Below the pieces are notes generated by a model. It had not been told where the DNA came from. It searched no databases and saw nothing but the letters and a program-made list of their open reading frames with translations. This document shows positions 25,906-34,609 of a stretch of 64,000 nucleotides of DNA, piece by piece. The DNA is from Agrococcus beijingensis. Lineage in GTDB: Bacteria > Actinomycetota > Actinomycetes > Actinomycetales > Microbacteriaceae. The DNA lies in NCBI RefSeq assembly GCF_030758955.1, contig NZ_CP132360.1:1013821-1077820 (forward strand), read 5' to 3'. Made by a program: the position numbers and the translations under genes. Each line of letters starts with the position of its first letter. The first letter of the stretch is position 1.

Positions 25906-26310
25906 ATGCGCTTCCTGCTTCGAGTGATCTTCACCGCTCTCGCGATCTGGCTCGTCACGCTCTTCGTGCCCGGCATCGAGATCCGGTCGTTCGGCACGCA
26001 GTGGTGGGAGGTCGCCCTCACGACCCTGGCCGTCGCCCTCGTGTTCGCGCTCGTGAACGCCACCATCGGCAACCTGATCCGCATCGTCGCGTTCCCGCTC
26101 TACATCCTGACGATCGGCATCGTCGCGCTGTTCGTCAACGCGTTCCTGCTGATGATCGTGCACTGGATCTCCGAGGCGGTCGGGTACGGCATCCGTGTCG
26201 AGACCTTCTGGTGGGGCATGCTCGCGGCGGTCTGCATCGCCTTCCTCACCTGGCTGATCACGATCGTCACCCGCCCGGTGTTCGGCAAGGAGCGCCCGCG
26301 GGAGCGTTGA
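25906..26310 (+). CDS. Phage holin family (superfamily IV) membrane protein
   Basis: A 134-residue protein with four helices and short loops: FLLRVIFTALAIWLVTLFVP, VALTTLAVALVFALVNATIG, FPLYILTIGIVALFVNAFLL and FWWGMLAAVCIAFLTWLITI. This matches the PF04020 group first described as mycobacterial phage holins but widespread as chromosomal genes. No phage genes are nearby, so a housekeeping membrane role is likelier than lysis. Confidence 0.85.
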   Translation: MRFLLRVIFTALAIWLVTLFVPGIEIRSFGTQWWEVALTTLAVALVFALVNATIGNLIRIVAFPLYILTIGIVALFVNAFLLMIVHWISEAVGYGIRVETFWWGMLAAVCIAFLTWLITIVTRPVFGKERPRER

Positions 26311-26399
26311 TGCTGCAGCGCGCACTGCCGCGCAGCGGCGTTGCGTGCGCAAGGCCCAAGGTCGAGCAGCCGCGGCAGGCGGCGTAGCGAGACCGCGAT

Positions 26400-28067
26400 T
26401 CAGCCACGTCGCAGCTCGACCACCGTGGTCGACACGGGCACCGCGCCTGCGGTGACCGCACGCAGGTGGTCGCGGTGCCGGTCGATGCCCGAGTGCTGCC
26501 CCTCGCGCACGTCGAGCGACTCGATGTACTCCGGCCGCGAGTGGCGCGCGGCGAGGCCGGTGCCGTGGCCGCCCGCGCTCTCGAGCAGCAGCGTCGTCGG
26601 CCCGTCGCCGTCGGCGATCCCGTCGAGGGCCGCCGTCGGGTCGCCCTCGTGCGCGACGCTCAGCACCGCGATGTGGCTCGGCAGCTCGACCGAGGCGACC
26701 GGCCCGCCGACCAGCAGTGCCGTCTCGACGTCGAACCGTCCCGACGCCGCCACGTTCGCGATCGCCGCTGCCCCTTGCGAGTAGCCGAAGAGGTCGACGG
26801 GCTCGTCGGGCTCGATGCCGGCGGCGACCATCGCCTCGGCGACCGCCGCGTCCGATCCCAGCAGCGCGGCGTCGCTCGCGGCGTTCTCGACGTTCGCCCA
26901 GCCGTCGAGGCCGACGCCCGGATCCGGGAGGGGGCTCTGGGTGCCGTCGACGAACACCTGATGCCGCCTGGTGCCGTCGGGCATCTCGAACGTGGTGATC
27001 GTCACGTCGGCGTCCCCGTCGCCGATGACCCGCATCGCCTCAGCGGGTTCGCTCACGGCATGCTCCGGCGGCGGCATCCGCCGCATCGAGTGCACCTGCA
27101 CGGGTGGCGGCGCGAGCCCCGCCGCCCGGCCGAGCACCGCGCCGCCGGCGAGCGCCGCGAGCACCGCGTCGCGGCCGCCCTCGGTCTCCAGCAGCACCAC
27201 CGCCTCCTTCGGGATGCCCAGCAGCCCCGCGAGCGCCTCATCGCTCGACTCGACCGCGAGCGCGAGCGCTGCGACGAAGGCGGGGTTCGCCAGCAGCGTC
27301 TCGGAGGTGCGCTCCCAGAACGCCGCCGCTCGCTCGAGCAGCGGCTCGAGCGCGATGCCGGCCCCGTGCGCGAGCGCCATGACCTGCGCGGCCTGCTGCG
27401 GATGCGCGAGCGCGATCCGTGCGGCGAGCGGCACGATCACGAGGCCCACGGTGAGGGCCGCGCTGACGCCGACGGCCAGCAGCAGCGGCGTCGACGGTGC
27501 GATCGCGCCGAGCGCGGCGATCGCCAGCGCCCGGGCTCCCACGCCGACGCCGTACGCGATGCCGTCGACCAGTCCCTCGACGAGCTGCAGCACCGCATCC
27601 GACGCCAGCTCGTAGGCGCGACCCACGAGCTCGGTGTCGTCGTGCAGGCGGTCGATCTCGCCGCGCAGCGCCCGCGCCTCGGTCTCGCGGAGCGCCAGCT
27701 CGTCGGCGAGCGAGGCGAGCACGCCGCCCGCCACCCCGGGCACGGCACCCATGCGCAGCTCGGGCGCCGATGCCAGCGCGACCACGGCGTCGTTCGCGCG
27801 CCATCGCGCGTCGCGCAGCCGGCTGCAGGCGATGCCGGTGACGGAGTCGTCCCACGCGACCGGCGCCGACGCCTTCGCCGTCGGCTGCGGCACCCATCCG
27901 AAGGCGCCACCGGCCGTGCCGAACGAGCCGCCACCGCCCGCCGGCCCCCCGAACGTGCCAGCCGCCCCGCCGAACGAACCGCCACCGCCGGCCGACCCGC
28001 CGAACGCTCCCGCCGCGCCGAACGGGCCGCCGCCGCCCGCTCCGTCGAACGCCGCCGCCGCGCTCAC
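26400..28067 (-). CDS. Gly-rich membrane protein with C-terminal hydrolase-like domain
   Basis: A 555-residue protein I cannot assign to a named family. Residues 1-60 are Gly/Phe/Ala repeats (FGGSAGGGGSFGG). Residues about 70-190 are helical. Two hydrophobic stretches follow (ALAIAALGAIAPSTPLLLAV, ALTVGLVIVPLAARIALA). The C-terminal 200 residues look like an alpha/beta hydrolase: strands TITTFEMPDG and VDLFGYSQGAAAIANVAASG with a nucleophile Ser near residue 427, then LLVGGPVASVELPSHIAVLS and a late His (DRHRDHLRA). GYSQGA resembles PE-PPE and DUF1023 hydrolases. GTG start overlaps the upstream WXG-like gene (GTGA). Confidence 0.7.
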   Translation of the reverse strand: MSAAAAFDGAGGGGPFGAAGAFGGSAGGGGSFGGAAGTFGGPAGGGGSFGTAGGAFGWVPQPTAKASAPVAWDDSVTGIACSRLRDARWRANDAVVALASAPELRMGAVPGVAGGVLASLADELALRETEARALRGEIDRLHDDTELVGRAYELASDAVLQLVEGLVDGIAYGVGVGARALAIAALGAIAPSTPLLLAVGVSAALTVGLVIVPLAARIALAHPQQAAQVMALAHGAGIALEPLLERAAAFWERTSETLLANPAFVAALALAVESSDEALAGLLGIPKEAVVLLETEGGRDAVLAALAGGAVLGRAAGLAPPPVQVHSMRRMPPPEHAVSEPAEAMRVIGDGDADVTITTFEMPDGTRRHQVFVDGTQSPLPDPGVGLDGWANVENAASDAALLGSDAAVAEAMVAAGIEPDEPVDLFGYSQGAAAIANVAASGRFDVETALLVGGPVASVELPSHIAVLSVAHEGDPTAALDGIADGDGPTTLLLESAGGHGTGLAARHSRPEYIESLDVREGQHSGIDRHRDHLRAVTAGAVPVSTTVVELRRG

Positions 28068-28363
28068 AGGAGCCCCGTGAGCGAGTGCTCGAGCACGCGC
28101 AGCTCGTGCTGCTCGCGCAGCAGGCGACCGCGCAGCGCCTCGACGCGGGCGTCGTACGCATCGCGCGCCGGCCCCAGCCAGCCGTCGAGCCCCTCGAGCC
28201 GCACGAGCGCGGTGGCGTCGTCGAGCGCATAGCTCGCGCGCCGCACGGCCGAGCGCGCGGCCCGGGCCCTGCGCCGCAGCTCCTCCTGCATCGCCGCCGT
28301 CGCCGTCGCCGTCGCAGCACCCGTCACACCGGTCATCCCGGCCGCCCCAGCCATCGTCATCAT
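28064..28363 (-). CDS. Small helical WXG100-like protein
   Basis: 99 residues: a 25-residue Ala/Thr/Met-rich start, a helix ([20 protein letters not shown]), a turn with LDGWLGPARDAYDARVEAL near residues 56-75, then a second long helix ending EHSLTGLL. The W-x-G followed by A and Y at WXG100 spacing in a helix-turn-helix hairpin suggests a substrate or partner of a type VII-like secretion system; the export tail YxxxD/E is not evident. The ATG at 28363 has AGGGGG 6 bases upstream. Coupled to the large gene downstream. No EccC-type ATPase lies in this window. Confidence 0.6.
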   Translation of the reverse strand: MMTMAGAAGMTGVTGAATATATAAMQEELRRRARAARSAVRRASYALDDATALVRLEGLDGWLGPARDAYDARVEALRGRLLREQHELRVLEHSLTGLL

Positions 28364-28473
28364 CGGCACCCCCTCGACCGCACGGTGCCACGCGAGGGCC
28401 GGGCACGAGTGCGCGCGACAGGCGAGCTGTGGAGAGTCGCACGCCCGAGCGCCTGCGGGCCGCCCGCATCCGC

Positions 28474-28485
28474 CAGAATGGGGCC
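28474..28485 (+). promoter_or_regulatory. Leaderless-type promoter -10 (CAGAAT)
   Basis: CAGAAT at 28474-28479 ends 6 bases before the GTG at 28486, which decides that start over the in-frame codon 57 bases earlier. Confidence 0.5.
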
Positions 28486-28998
28486 GTGACCATCGAGCGG
28501 GAGTTCGCCGACGCGACGCGCTTCCGCGTCTGCTTCGTGTGCACCGGCAACATCTGCCGCTCGCCGATGGCCGCGACCGTGTTCGAGCACCTCGCCGAGC
28601 GGGCGGGCGTCGCCGACCGGCTGCTCGTCGCGAGCGCCGGCATCAGCGAGTACCACGTGGGCGAGACCGCCGACCCGCGCACGCTGCAGACGCTCGAGCA
28701 GGCCGGCTACGACGCGGTCTCGCACCGCGCCAAGCAGTTCAAGGCGAAGTGGCTCGACCGCTTCGACCTCGTCATCGCCTTCGACCGGGGTCAGGAGCGG
28801 GCCCTGCGCTCGCTCGCTCGCAACGACGAGCAGCATTCGAAGATCCGGCTGCTGCTCTCGTTCGACCCCGACGCCACGGCGCTCGACGTGCCCGACCCCT
28901 ACTACTCGGAGGACGCCTTCTTCGGCACCGTCCTCCACCAGATCGAGATCGCTGTCGGGGGGCTGTTCCGCCAGATCCAGCCCGCCATGCGCAGCTGA
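28486..28998 (+). CDS. Low-molecular-weight protein-tyrosine phosphatase
   Basis: A 170-residue LMW-PTP. The P-loop RVCFVCTGNICRSPMA near residue 18 has the nucleophile Cys and Arg (C-x5-R), and the general acid Asp is in DVPDPYYSEDAFF near residue 140. Such enzymes dephosphorylate tyrosine on proteins, or act on arginine phosphate in some Gram-positives; the partner is unknown. 9 bases before purB, probably co-transcribed. Confidence 0.92.
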   Translation: MTIEREFADATRFRVCFVCTGNICRSPMAATVFEHLAERAGVADRLLVASAGISEYHVGETADPRTLQTLEQAGYDAVSHRAKQFKAKWLDRFDLVIAFDRGQERALRSLARNDEQHSKIRLLLSFDPDATALDVPDPYYSEDAFFGTVLHQIEIAVGGLFRQIQPAMRS

Positions 28999-29007
28999 AG
29001 GAGCCCC

Positions 29008-30387
29008 ATGTCCCTGCCCATCCAGCCCCTCTCCCCGCTCGACGGCCGCTACCAGCGGCAGACGTCGGCGCTCGCCGAGCACCTCTCCGAGGCCGGCCTC
29101 AACCGCGCCCGCGTGCACGTCGAGGTCGAGTGGCTGCTCTGGGTCGCCGAGCACCGCCTCTTCGGCGCGACGCCGGTCGAGGCGCATGAGGCGGATGCGC
29201 TGCGGCAGTGGGCGCGGAGCTTCGGCCAGGAGCAGATCGACTGGCTCGCCGAGAAGGAGGCCGTCACCCGCCACGACGTGAAGGCCGTCGAGTACCTCGT
29301 GCGCGACCAGCTGGCGCAGCTCGGCCTCGAGCGGCTGTCGGAGGCCGTGCACATCGCCTGCACGAGCGAGGACATCAACAACCTCTCCTACGCGCTGACG
29401 ATCCGCGCCGCCGTCACCGACGTCTGGATGCCTCAGTTCCGCGCCGTCATCGACCGCCTCCGCGAGCTCGCCGTCGAGCAGCGCGACCGCCCGATGCTGT
29501 CCCTCACCCACGGCCAGCCCGCCACGCCGACGACGCTCGGCAAGGAGCTCGCGGTCGTCGCGTGGCGCCTCGAGCGGCAGGCGAAGCGCATCGAGCAGGT
29601 CGAGGTGCTCGGCAAGTTCGCCGGCGCCACCGGCACCTTCTCGGCCCACGTCGTGGCCGAGCCCGGCGCCGACTGGCCGGCCACCGCATCCGCCTTCGTC
29701 GAGCACCTGGGGCTCGTCTGGAACCCGCTCACCACGCAGATCGAGTCGCACGACTGGCAGGCCGAGCTGTTCGGCGCGATCTCGCACGCAGGCCGCATCC
29801 TGCACAACCTCGCGACCGACGTGTGGACCTACATCATGCTGGGCACCTTCACGCAGATCCCGGTGGCGGGCGCGACCGGCTCGTCGACGATGCCGCACAA
29901 GATCAACCCGATCCGCTTCGAGAACGCCGAGGCCAACCTCGAGATCGCGTCGGCGCTGCTCGAGTCGCTCTCGGCGACGCTCGTCACGAGCCGCTTGCAG
30001 CGCGATCTCACCGACTCGTCGACGCAGCGCAACATCGGCGTCGCGCTCGGCCACTCGCTGCTCGCGCTCGACAACCTGAAGCGCGGCCTCTCGGAGATCG
30101 CGGTCTCCGACACCGCGCTCGACGCCGCCCTCGACGGCAACTGGGAGGTGCTGGCCGAGGCGATCCAGACGGTGATCCGCGCCGAGGTGCTCGCCGGCAG
30201 CTCGTCGATCGACGACCCCTACGCGCAGCTCAAGGAGCTCACGCGGGGCCAGAAGGTCGGTCAGGAGCAGCTGATCGCGTTCGTCGACGGGCTCGACATC
30301 TCGGATGCGGCCAAGGAGCGCCTGCGCCGTCTCACCCCGGGCGCGTACACGGGCGTCGCGAGCGCGCTCGTCGACCGCCTGCCGTAG
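29008..30387 (+). CDS. purB: Adenylosuccinate lyase
   Basis: A 459-residue fumarase-superfamily lyase: LSPLDGRYQRQTSAL at the start, the substrate loop HIACTSEDINNLSYAL, TLTHGQPATPTTLGKELAV-like region with a catalytic His, and signature TGSSTMPHKINPIRFENAEA with the flexible-loop Ser. It performs two fumarate eliminations, in IMP and AMP synthesis. The type with LSPLDGRY resembles E. coli PurB rather than the B. subtilis type. AAGGAG ribosome site. No other pur gene lies in the window. Confidence 0.96.
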   Translation: MSLPIQPLSPLDGRYQRQTSALAEHLSEAGLNRARVHVEVEWLLWVAEHRLFGATPVEAHEADALRQWARSFGQEQIDWLAEKEAVTRHDVKAVEYLVRDQLAQLGLERLSEAVHIACTSEDINNLSYALTIRAAVTDVWMPQFRAVIDRLRELAVEQRDRPMLSLTHGQPATPTTLGKELAVVAWRLERQAKRIEQVEVLGKFAGATGTFSAHVVAEPGADWPATASAFVEHLGLVWNPLTTQIESHDWQAELFGAISHAGRILHNLATDVWTYIMLGTFTQIPVAGATGSSTMPHKINPIRFENAEANLEIASALLESLSATLVTSRLQRDLTDSSTQRNIGVALGHSLLALDNLKRGLSEIAVSDTALDAALDGNWEVLAEAIQTVIRAEVLAGSSSIDDPYAQLKELTRGQKVGQEQLIAFVDGLDISDAAKERLRRLTPGAYTGVASALVDRLP

Positions 30388-30428
30388 GCCGCGCGCAGCC
30401 CGAGTCGGAGCCGGGCGCCGGGCAGTGC

Positions 30429-30440
30429 CAGGCTGGGGGC
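30429..30440 (+). promoter_or_regulatory. Leaderless-type promoter -10 (CAGGCT)
   Basis: CAGGCT at 30429-30434 ends 6 bases before the ATG of the zinc alcohol dehydrogenase at 30441. Confidence 0.45.
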
Positions 30441-31457
30441 ATGCGAGCGACGATCCTCCACGCCCCGGGCGACATCCGCGTCGAGACCTGGGCCGACCCA
30501 TCCATCGAGCGTCCGACCGACGCGATCGTGCGGGTGGTGGCCGCGTGCGTGTGCGGCTCCGACCTGTGGCCGTACCGCGGCGCGAACCCCGTGCACGAGC
30601 CCCGCACGATCGGCCACGAGGCGATCGGCGTCGTCGAGGCGGTCGGCGCCGACGTCGCGCGCGTGCGCGTCGGCGACTTCGTGATCGTGCCGTTCGACCA
30701 CTGCTGCGGCCGCTGCGTGCACTGCCTCGCCGGCCAGACCCAGGGCTGCCTCGAGCTGGCGATGACCGCGAGCGGGCAGGCCGAGCTCACCCGTGTCACC
30801 AACGCCGACGCCACCTGCTTCGTGCTCGACGACGCGCCCGCCGTCGAGCAGCACGCGGCGGTGCTCGCGCTCAGCGACGTGCTGCCCACCGGCCACCACG
30901 CGGCCGTCTCGGCCGGCGTCGCGCGCGGGATGACCGCGGTGGTGGTGGGCGACGGCGCCGTCGGCCTCTGCGGCGTGCTCTCCGCCCGCCGGCTCGGCGC
31001 CGAGCGCATCATCGCGCTCTCCCGCAACCCCGCGCGGCAGCGCTTGGCGACCGCCTTCGGCGCCACCGACCTGGTCGACTCGCGCGGCGACGACGCCGTC
31101 GAGGCGGTGCGCGAGCTGACCGACGGGGTGGGGGCGGATGCGGTGCTCGAGTGCGTGGGCACCGAGCAGTCGATGCTCACCGCGTTCCGCGTCGCGCGCC
31201 CCGGCGCGACCGTCGGCTTCGTGGGCGTGCCGCACGGCACCCAGATCCCCTGGCCGACCGCGTTCCGCGGCAACATCGGGCTGCGCGGCGGCATGGCGCC
31301 CGTCGTGCGCTACCTGCCCGAGCTGGTGCCGGACGTGCTCTCGGGCGACCTCGACGCATCCGCCGTCTTCGACCTCGAGCTGCCGCTCGACGACGCGGCA
31401 GAGGCCTATCGCGCGATGGACGAGCGGCGGGCGATCAAGGTGCTGCTCCGGCCCTGA
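30441..31457 (+). CDS. Zinc-dependent alcohol dehydrogenase family protein
   Basis: A 338-residue MDR-family enzyme. Catalytic zinc ligands: Cys in AACVCGSDLWPYRG and GHEAIGVVEAVGADV; structural zinc cysteines in HCCGRCVHCLAGQTQGC; NAD(P)-binding VVVGDGAVGLCGVLSARRLG. It resembles the GroES-like threonine/alcohol dehydrogenases acting on small alcohols. Promoter element CAGGCT defines the start; a strong hairpin separates it from katA. Confidence 0.9.
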   Translation: MRATILHAPGDIRVETWADPSIERPTDAIVRVVAACVCGSDLWPYRGANPVHEPRTIGHEAIGVVEAVGADVARVRVGDFVIVPFDHCCGRCVHCLAGQTQGCLELAMTASGQAELTRVTNADATCFVLDDAPAVEQHAAVLALSDVLPTGHHAAVSAGVARGMTAVVVGDGAVGLCGVLSARRLGAERIIALSRNPARQRLATAFGATDLVDSRGDDAVEAVRELTDGVGADAVLECVGTEQSMLTAFRVARPGATVGFVGVPHGTQIPWPTAFRGNIGLRGGMAPVVRYLPELVPDVLSGDLDASAVFDLELPLDDAAEAYRAMDERRAIKVLLRP

Positions 31458-31513
31458 GGCACGGCAGGGCGCACGGCACCGCAGTGAGCGCGGGCGAGAC
31501 GGGGCCGCGCCCG

Positions 31514-31561
31514 ACGACGAGAGGCCCGCTCCGGAACCATCCGGCGCGGGCCTCTCGTCGT
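31514..31561. terminator. Bidirectional terminator between the dehydrogenase and katA
   Basis: ACGACGAGAGGCCCGC (31514-31529) pairs with GCGGGCCTCTCGTCGT (31546-31561), extended by CCGG/CCGG inside. It lies between two convergent genes. Confidence 0.85.
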
Positions 31562-31568
31562 GTGCGGG

Positions 31569-33071
31569 CTAGAAGACGGCGGGCGTGCGCACCGGCTCGG
31601 AGGCCAGCGACGTGCGCGGCTCCTCGATGGGCGTCAGGCCGGCCTCGACGAGCGCGCCGAGCCCCGCATCCACGTTCTTCCAGTACTGGATCGCGCGCTC
31701 GCGGATCTCGGGCACGCGCGTCTTGCCGACGTGACCGACGATGTTCGCCACCAGGCGCTCGCGCTCGGGGATGCTCAGCACGTCGCGCACGAGCGTGCCG
31801 GCCTGGCCGAAGTCGTCGTCCTCGGGGTGCAGCGTCACGGCCGAGCGCACGAGCTCACCGTCGTTCTGCCACCCGCGGTCGTCACCGGCCGCAGCCGCAT
31901 CCGCCGCCGGGCCGCCGAACGAGTTCGGCGCGTAGACCGGGGCGCTCGCCGGGCGGAAGCGCGTGCGCATCGAGCCCTCCTTGTCGTACGAGCTCACCTC
32001 GGCCTTCGCGGCGTTGACGGGCAGCTCTGCGTGGTTGGCACCGACGCGGTAGCGCTGCGCGTCGGCGTAGCTGAAGATGCGCGCCTGGAGCATCTTGTCG
32101 GGGCTGGCCGCGATGCCCGGCACGAAGTGCGCGGGGCTGAACGCCGCCTGCTCGATCTGCGCGAAGTAGTTCTCGGGGTTGCGGTCGAGCGTCATCTGGC
32201 CGACCTCGATGAGCGGGTAGTCGCCGTGCGGCCACACCTTGGTCAGGTCGAACGGGTTGAAGCGGTAGGTCGCGGCATCCTCGTAGGGCATGACCTGCAC
32301 CAACAGCGTCCACGAGGGGAAGTCGCCATCCTCGATCGCCGAGTAGAGGTCGCGGATGTGGTGGTCGGCGTCGCTGCCGGCGAGCTGGTCGGCCTCCTCC
32401 TGCGGGAGGAAGTCGTTGCCCTGGTTGGTCTTGAAGTGGTACTTCACCCAGAAGCGCTCGCCCTCGGCGTTGATCCACTGGTAGGTGTGCGAGCCGAAGC
32501 CGTCCATGTTGCGCCACGTCTTCGGCAGGCCGCGGTCGCCCATCAGCCAGGTCACCTGGTGCGCCGACTCGGGCGAGAGCGTCCAGAAGTCCCACTGCAT
32601 GTCGTTGTCGCGCAGGTGCGAGCCGGGCAGGCGCTTCTGCGAGTGGATGAAGTCGGGGAACTTGATGCCGTCGCGGATGAAGAAGACGGGGGTGTTGTTG
32701 CCGACCAGGTCGTAGTTGCCCTCGGTCGTGTAGAACTTCAGCGAGAAGCCGCGCGGGTCCCGCCACGTGTCGGGGCTGCCCTGCTCACCGGCGACGGTCG
32801 AGAAGCGGGCGAGCAGCTCGGTCTCGACGCCCGGCTGGAAGAGCGCGGCGCGCGTGTACTGCGAGACGTCGTGGGTGGTGACGAAGCGGCCGAAGGCGCC
32901 GCCGCCCTTGGCGTGCACGACGCGCTCCGGCACCCGCTCGCGGTTGAAGTGGGCGAGCTTCTCGACCAGGTAGTGGTCGGTCAGCGCGATCGCGCCGTCG
33001 GCGCCGACGCTCTGCGAGTGCGCGTCGCTCGCGATCGGGGTGCCGACGCTGTTCGTGGTGGGGGTCGTCAT
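31569..33071 (-). CDS. katA: Catalase (monofunctional haem catalase)
   Basis: A 500-residue haem catalase. The catalytic His is in [15 protein letters not shown] near residue 50, the Asn in [18 protein letters not shown] near 125, and the haem-ligand Tyr in [18 protein letters not shown] near 335. It disproportionates hydrogen peroxide. The start ATG has a GGAGCGG-like ribosome site. It lies 126 bases downstream of a peroxide-type Fur regulator in the same direction, the furA-katA/katG arrangement. Confidence 0.96.
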   Translation of the reverse strand: MTTPTTNSVGTPIASDAHSQSVGADGAIALTDHYLVEKLAHFNRERVPERVVHAKGGGAFGRFVTTHDVSQYTRAALFQPGVETELLARFSTVAGEQGSPDTWRDPRGFSLKFYTTEGNYDLVGNNTPVFFIRDGIKFPDFIHSQKRLPGSHLRDNDMQWDFWTLSPESAHQVTWLMGDRGLPKTWRNMDGFGSHTYQWINAEGERFWVKYHFKTNQGNDFLPQEEADQLAGSDADHHIRDLYSAIEDGDFPSWTLLVQVMPYEDAATYRFNPFDLTKVWPHGDYPLIEVGQMTLDRNPENYFAQIEQAAFSPAHFVPGIAASPDKMLQARIFSYADAQRYRVGANHAELPVNAAKAEVSSYDKEGSMRTRFRPASAPVYAPNSFGGPAADAAAAGDDRGWQNDGELVRSAVTLHPEDDDFGQAGTLVRDVLSIPERERLVANIVGHVGKTRVPEIRERAIQYWKNVDAGLGALVEAGLTPIEEPRTSLASEPVRTPAVF

Positions 33072-33197
33072 GAGCCGCTCCGTCTCGTGTCGTGTGTCGT
33101 GGTCGGTGGACATCGCGCGGCTGCGCGCTGTCGGGTCTGTGGATGGGCTTCGTCGCCCGGGTCTGTCGGTGCCGCGCGGCGGTCTGGCGGGGGTCGG

Positions 33198-33617
33198 TCA
33201 GGCGGCCTTCGCGCAGTCGGCGCAGACGCCGACGAACGTGACCTGCGCGGCCTCGACGGTGAACCCCGGCGGGGCGTCGGCGTGCAGGCAGGGCGCCTCG
33301 CCGACGATGCAGTCGACATCCTCGACCTTGCCGCAGCGCGCGCAGACGGCGTGGTGGTGGTTGTCGTCGACGCGGCGCTCGTAGCGGGCCGGTGAGCGCT
33401 CCGGCTCGAAGCGGCGCACCAGCCCGGCCACCGTGAGGTCGCCGAGCATGTTGTGCACCGACTGCACGCTCGTCTCGTGCCCTGCCGCGGCGAGCCCGCG
33501 GTGCAGGCTCTCGGCGTCGGCGTGCGGCATGCCCGCGAGCACGTCGAGCACCGCGAGTCGGCCCTGCGTCACGCGCAGGCCGTGCTCGCGCAGCAGCTCG
33601 GCGTCGGTCTCGGTCAC
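33198..33617 (-). CDS. furA: Fur-family peroxide/iron regulator
   Basis: A 139-residue Fur protein. Winged helix LREHGLRVTQGRLAVLDVLA and SVQSVHNMLGDLTVAGLVRR; metal region NHHHAVCARCGKVEDVDC; terminal VCADCAKAA gives the second CxxC pair. Context upstream of catalase favours a FurA/PerR/CatR role repressing furA and katA. The GTG is predicted to be the transcription start itself (TAGGGT 6 bases upstream), as reported for the leaderless furA of mycobacteria. It differs from Zur in lacking the poly-His run and zinc transporters. Confidence 0.9.
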   Translation of the reverse strand: MTETDAELLREHGLRVTQGRLAVLDVLAGMPHADAESLHRGLAAAGHETSVQSVHNMLGDLTVAGLVRRFEPERSPARYERRVDDNHHHAVCARCGKVEDVDCIVGEAPCLHADAPPGFTVEAAQVTFVGVCADCAKAA

Positions 33618-33629
33618 GATGCCACCCTA
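33618..33629 (-). promoter_or_regulatory. Leaderless-type promoter -10 (TAGGGT) of furA
   Basis: TAGGGT (33624-33629) ends 6 bases before the furA GTG, and TTGATC (33646-33651) lies 16 bases upstream as a -35, the most complete promoter in this set. Confidence 0.6.
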
Positions 33630-33630
33630 C

Positions 33631-33650
33631 TGGTTATCGTGAACCGATCA
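33631..33650. promoter_or_regulatory. Putative FurA operator
   Basis: GGTTATCGTGAACC (33632-33645) is an inverted repeat (GGTT/AACC) exactly filling the spacer between -35 and -10 of the furA promoter. A bound repressor there would block RNA polymerase. A second palindrome GAACGTTC lies at 33654-33661. Confidence 0.5.
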
Positions 33651-33752
33651 AAAGAACGTTCGCCTTCGGCGTTTCGCGACCGGGCCGCGATCGGGCGACG
33701 GTCGTGAGGTCGCGCATGCGCCCGTCATGGCGGAGGGCGCGGCGGGCGTGGG

Positions 33753-34343
33753 TCAGCGCTGCTCGTCGGGGAACGCCGTAATGATGTGGCCAGAGCTCAG
33801 GCCGACGCCGACCGTGACCATCCAGGCGCGCTGGGTCTGGTCGTCATCGACGAGCTCGACGAGCACGTCGTAGTTGACGATGTCGTCGCGGTACTCCTCG
33901 ACGCGCGTCGGCTGCTCGAGCGCGCGGTCGATCGCGAACCAGGCGACGTCCTCCCACTCAGCGCCGACCGGCTCGGCGAGCTCGCCGAAGTCGCCGGTGT
34001 GGCCATCGGCGATGTGACGCCAGCCAGCGCCATCCGCGTTGCCGCAGGTCATGATCGCCTCACCGGCCGCGACGTCCAGAGCGGGCCAGGCTGCGCGGTC
34101 GAAGGCGTCGAGCTCGTCGCGGCCCGGTAGCCCCTCGCAGTCGTCGTCGGGCTCGACGTCGTGGGCGATCGGGTCGAAGACGACGCCCTCGGCGGTCAGG
34201 TGCGGGCCGTCGGGGGCGGCTGCGGGCGGCTGCGACGCGGCGTCCGGGCTCGAGCTCGGCCCGGTACCGCCGACCGGGCCGGTCGAGGCGCAGCCGGCGA
34301 GCGCCACAACGGCCGCCGCCGCCAGCAGCGCCCGCAGCGTCAC
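33753..34343 (-). CDS. Hypothetical lipoprotein
   Basis: A 196-residue secreted lipoprotein: MTLRALLAAAAVVALAGC with the lipobox LAGC, a 25-residue Ser/Pro/Ala linker, then an acidic domain (DPIAHDVEPDDDCEGLPG, AAGEAIMTCGNADGAGWRHI) with two Cys that could form a disulfide, and WMVTVGVGLSSGHIITAFPD at the end. No family recognised. ATGA overlap with the small membrane protein upstream puts it third in a three-gene operon starting at 35193. Confidence 0.75.
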   Translation of the reverse strand: MTLRALLAAAAVVALAGCASTGPVGGTGPSSSPDAASQPPAAAPDGPHLTAEGVVFDPIAHDVEPDDDCEGLPGRDELDAFDRAAWPALDVAAGEAIMTCGNADGAGWRHIADGHTGDFGELAEPVGAEWEDVAWFAIDRALEQPTRVEEYRDDIVNYDVLVELVDDDQTQRAWMVTVGVGLSSGHIITAFPDEQR

Positions 34344-34609
34344 GCGTCGAAGCCGTCGCGCTTGTCGAGGTCTGCCGACGACCGCCCCTTGGGCTTGATC
34401 GAGAGCATCAGGGTCGCGATGATCAGCAGCGTCACGATGAAGCCGACACCGCCGAAGATGAGGGCGAGCACCACGTCGCGCACCGTCATGAGCACGATCA
34501 GGCCGATGAAGACGCCCGCCGCGCCCGCGAACGCGAGGTACTCGAACGGCTTCAGCCGCTGCTTCCGGGTGGGCTGGACGGACCCGTCGTCGTACTGCTG
34601 GTCGCTCAT
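34340..34609 (-). CDS. Small two-helix membrane protein
   Basis: 89 residues: polar N-terminus, helix FEYLAFAGAAGVFIGLIVLM, short loop, helix VVLALIFGGVGFIVTLLIIA, then a charged tail KPKGRSSADLDKRDGFDA. Both ends are probably cytoplasmic. Overlaps the genes on both sides as ATGA. The function is unknown; similar small proteins are common in Micrococcales. Confidence 0.75.
   Translation of the reverse strand: MSDQQYDDGSVQPTRKQRLKPFEYLAFAGAAGVFIGLIVLMTVRDVVLALIFGGVGFIVTLLIIATLMLSIKPKGRSSADLDKRDGFDA

Noticed and set aside
25906-26310. Prophage remnant based on the holin-like gene
   Set aside because: The family is common as a housekeeping gene in actinobacteria and no other phage gene is present.
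31560-33395. Long plus-strand frame over katA and furA
   Set aside because: Antisense to two conserved genes; composition is that of a high-GC shadow frame.
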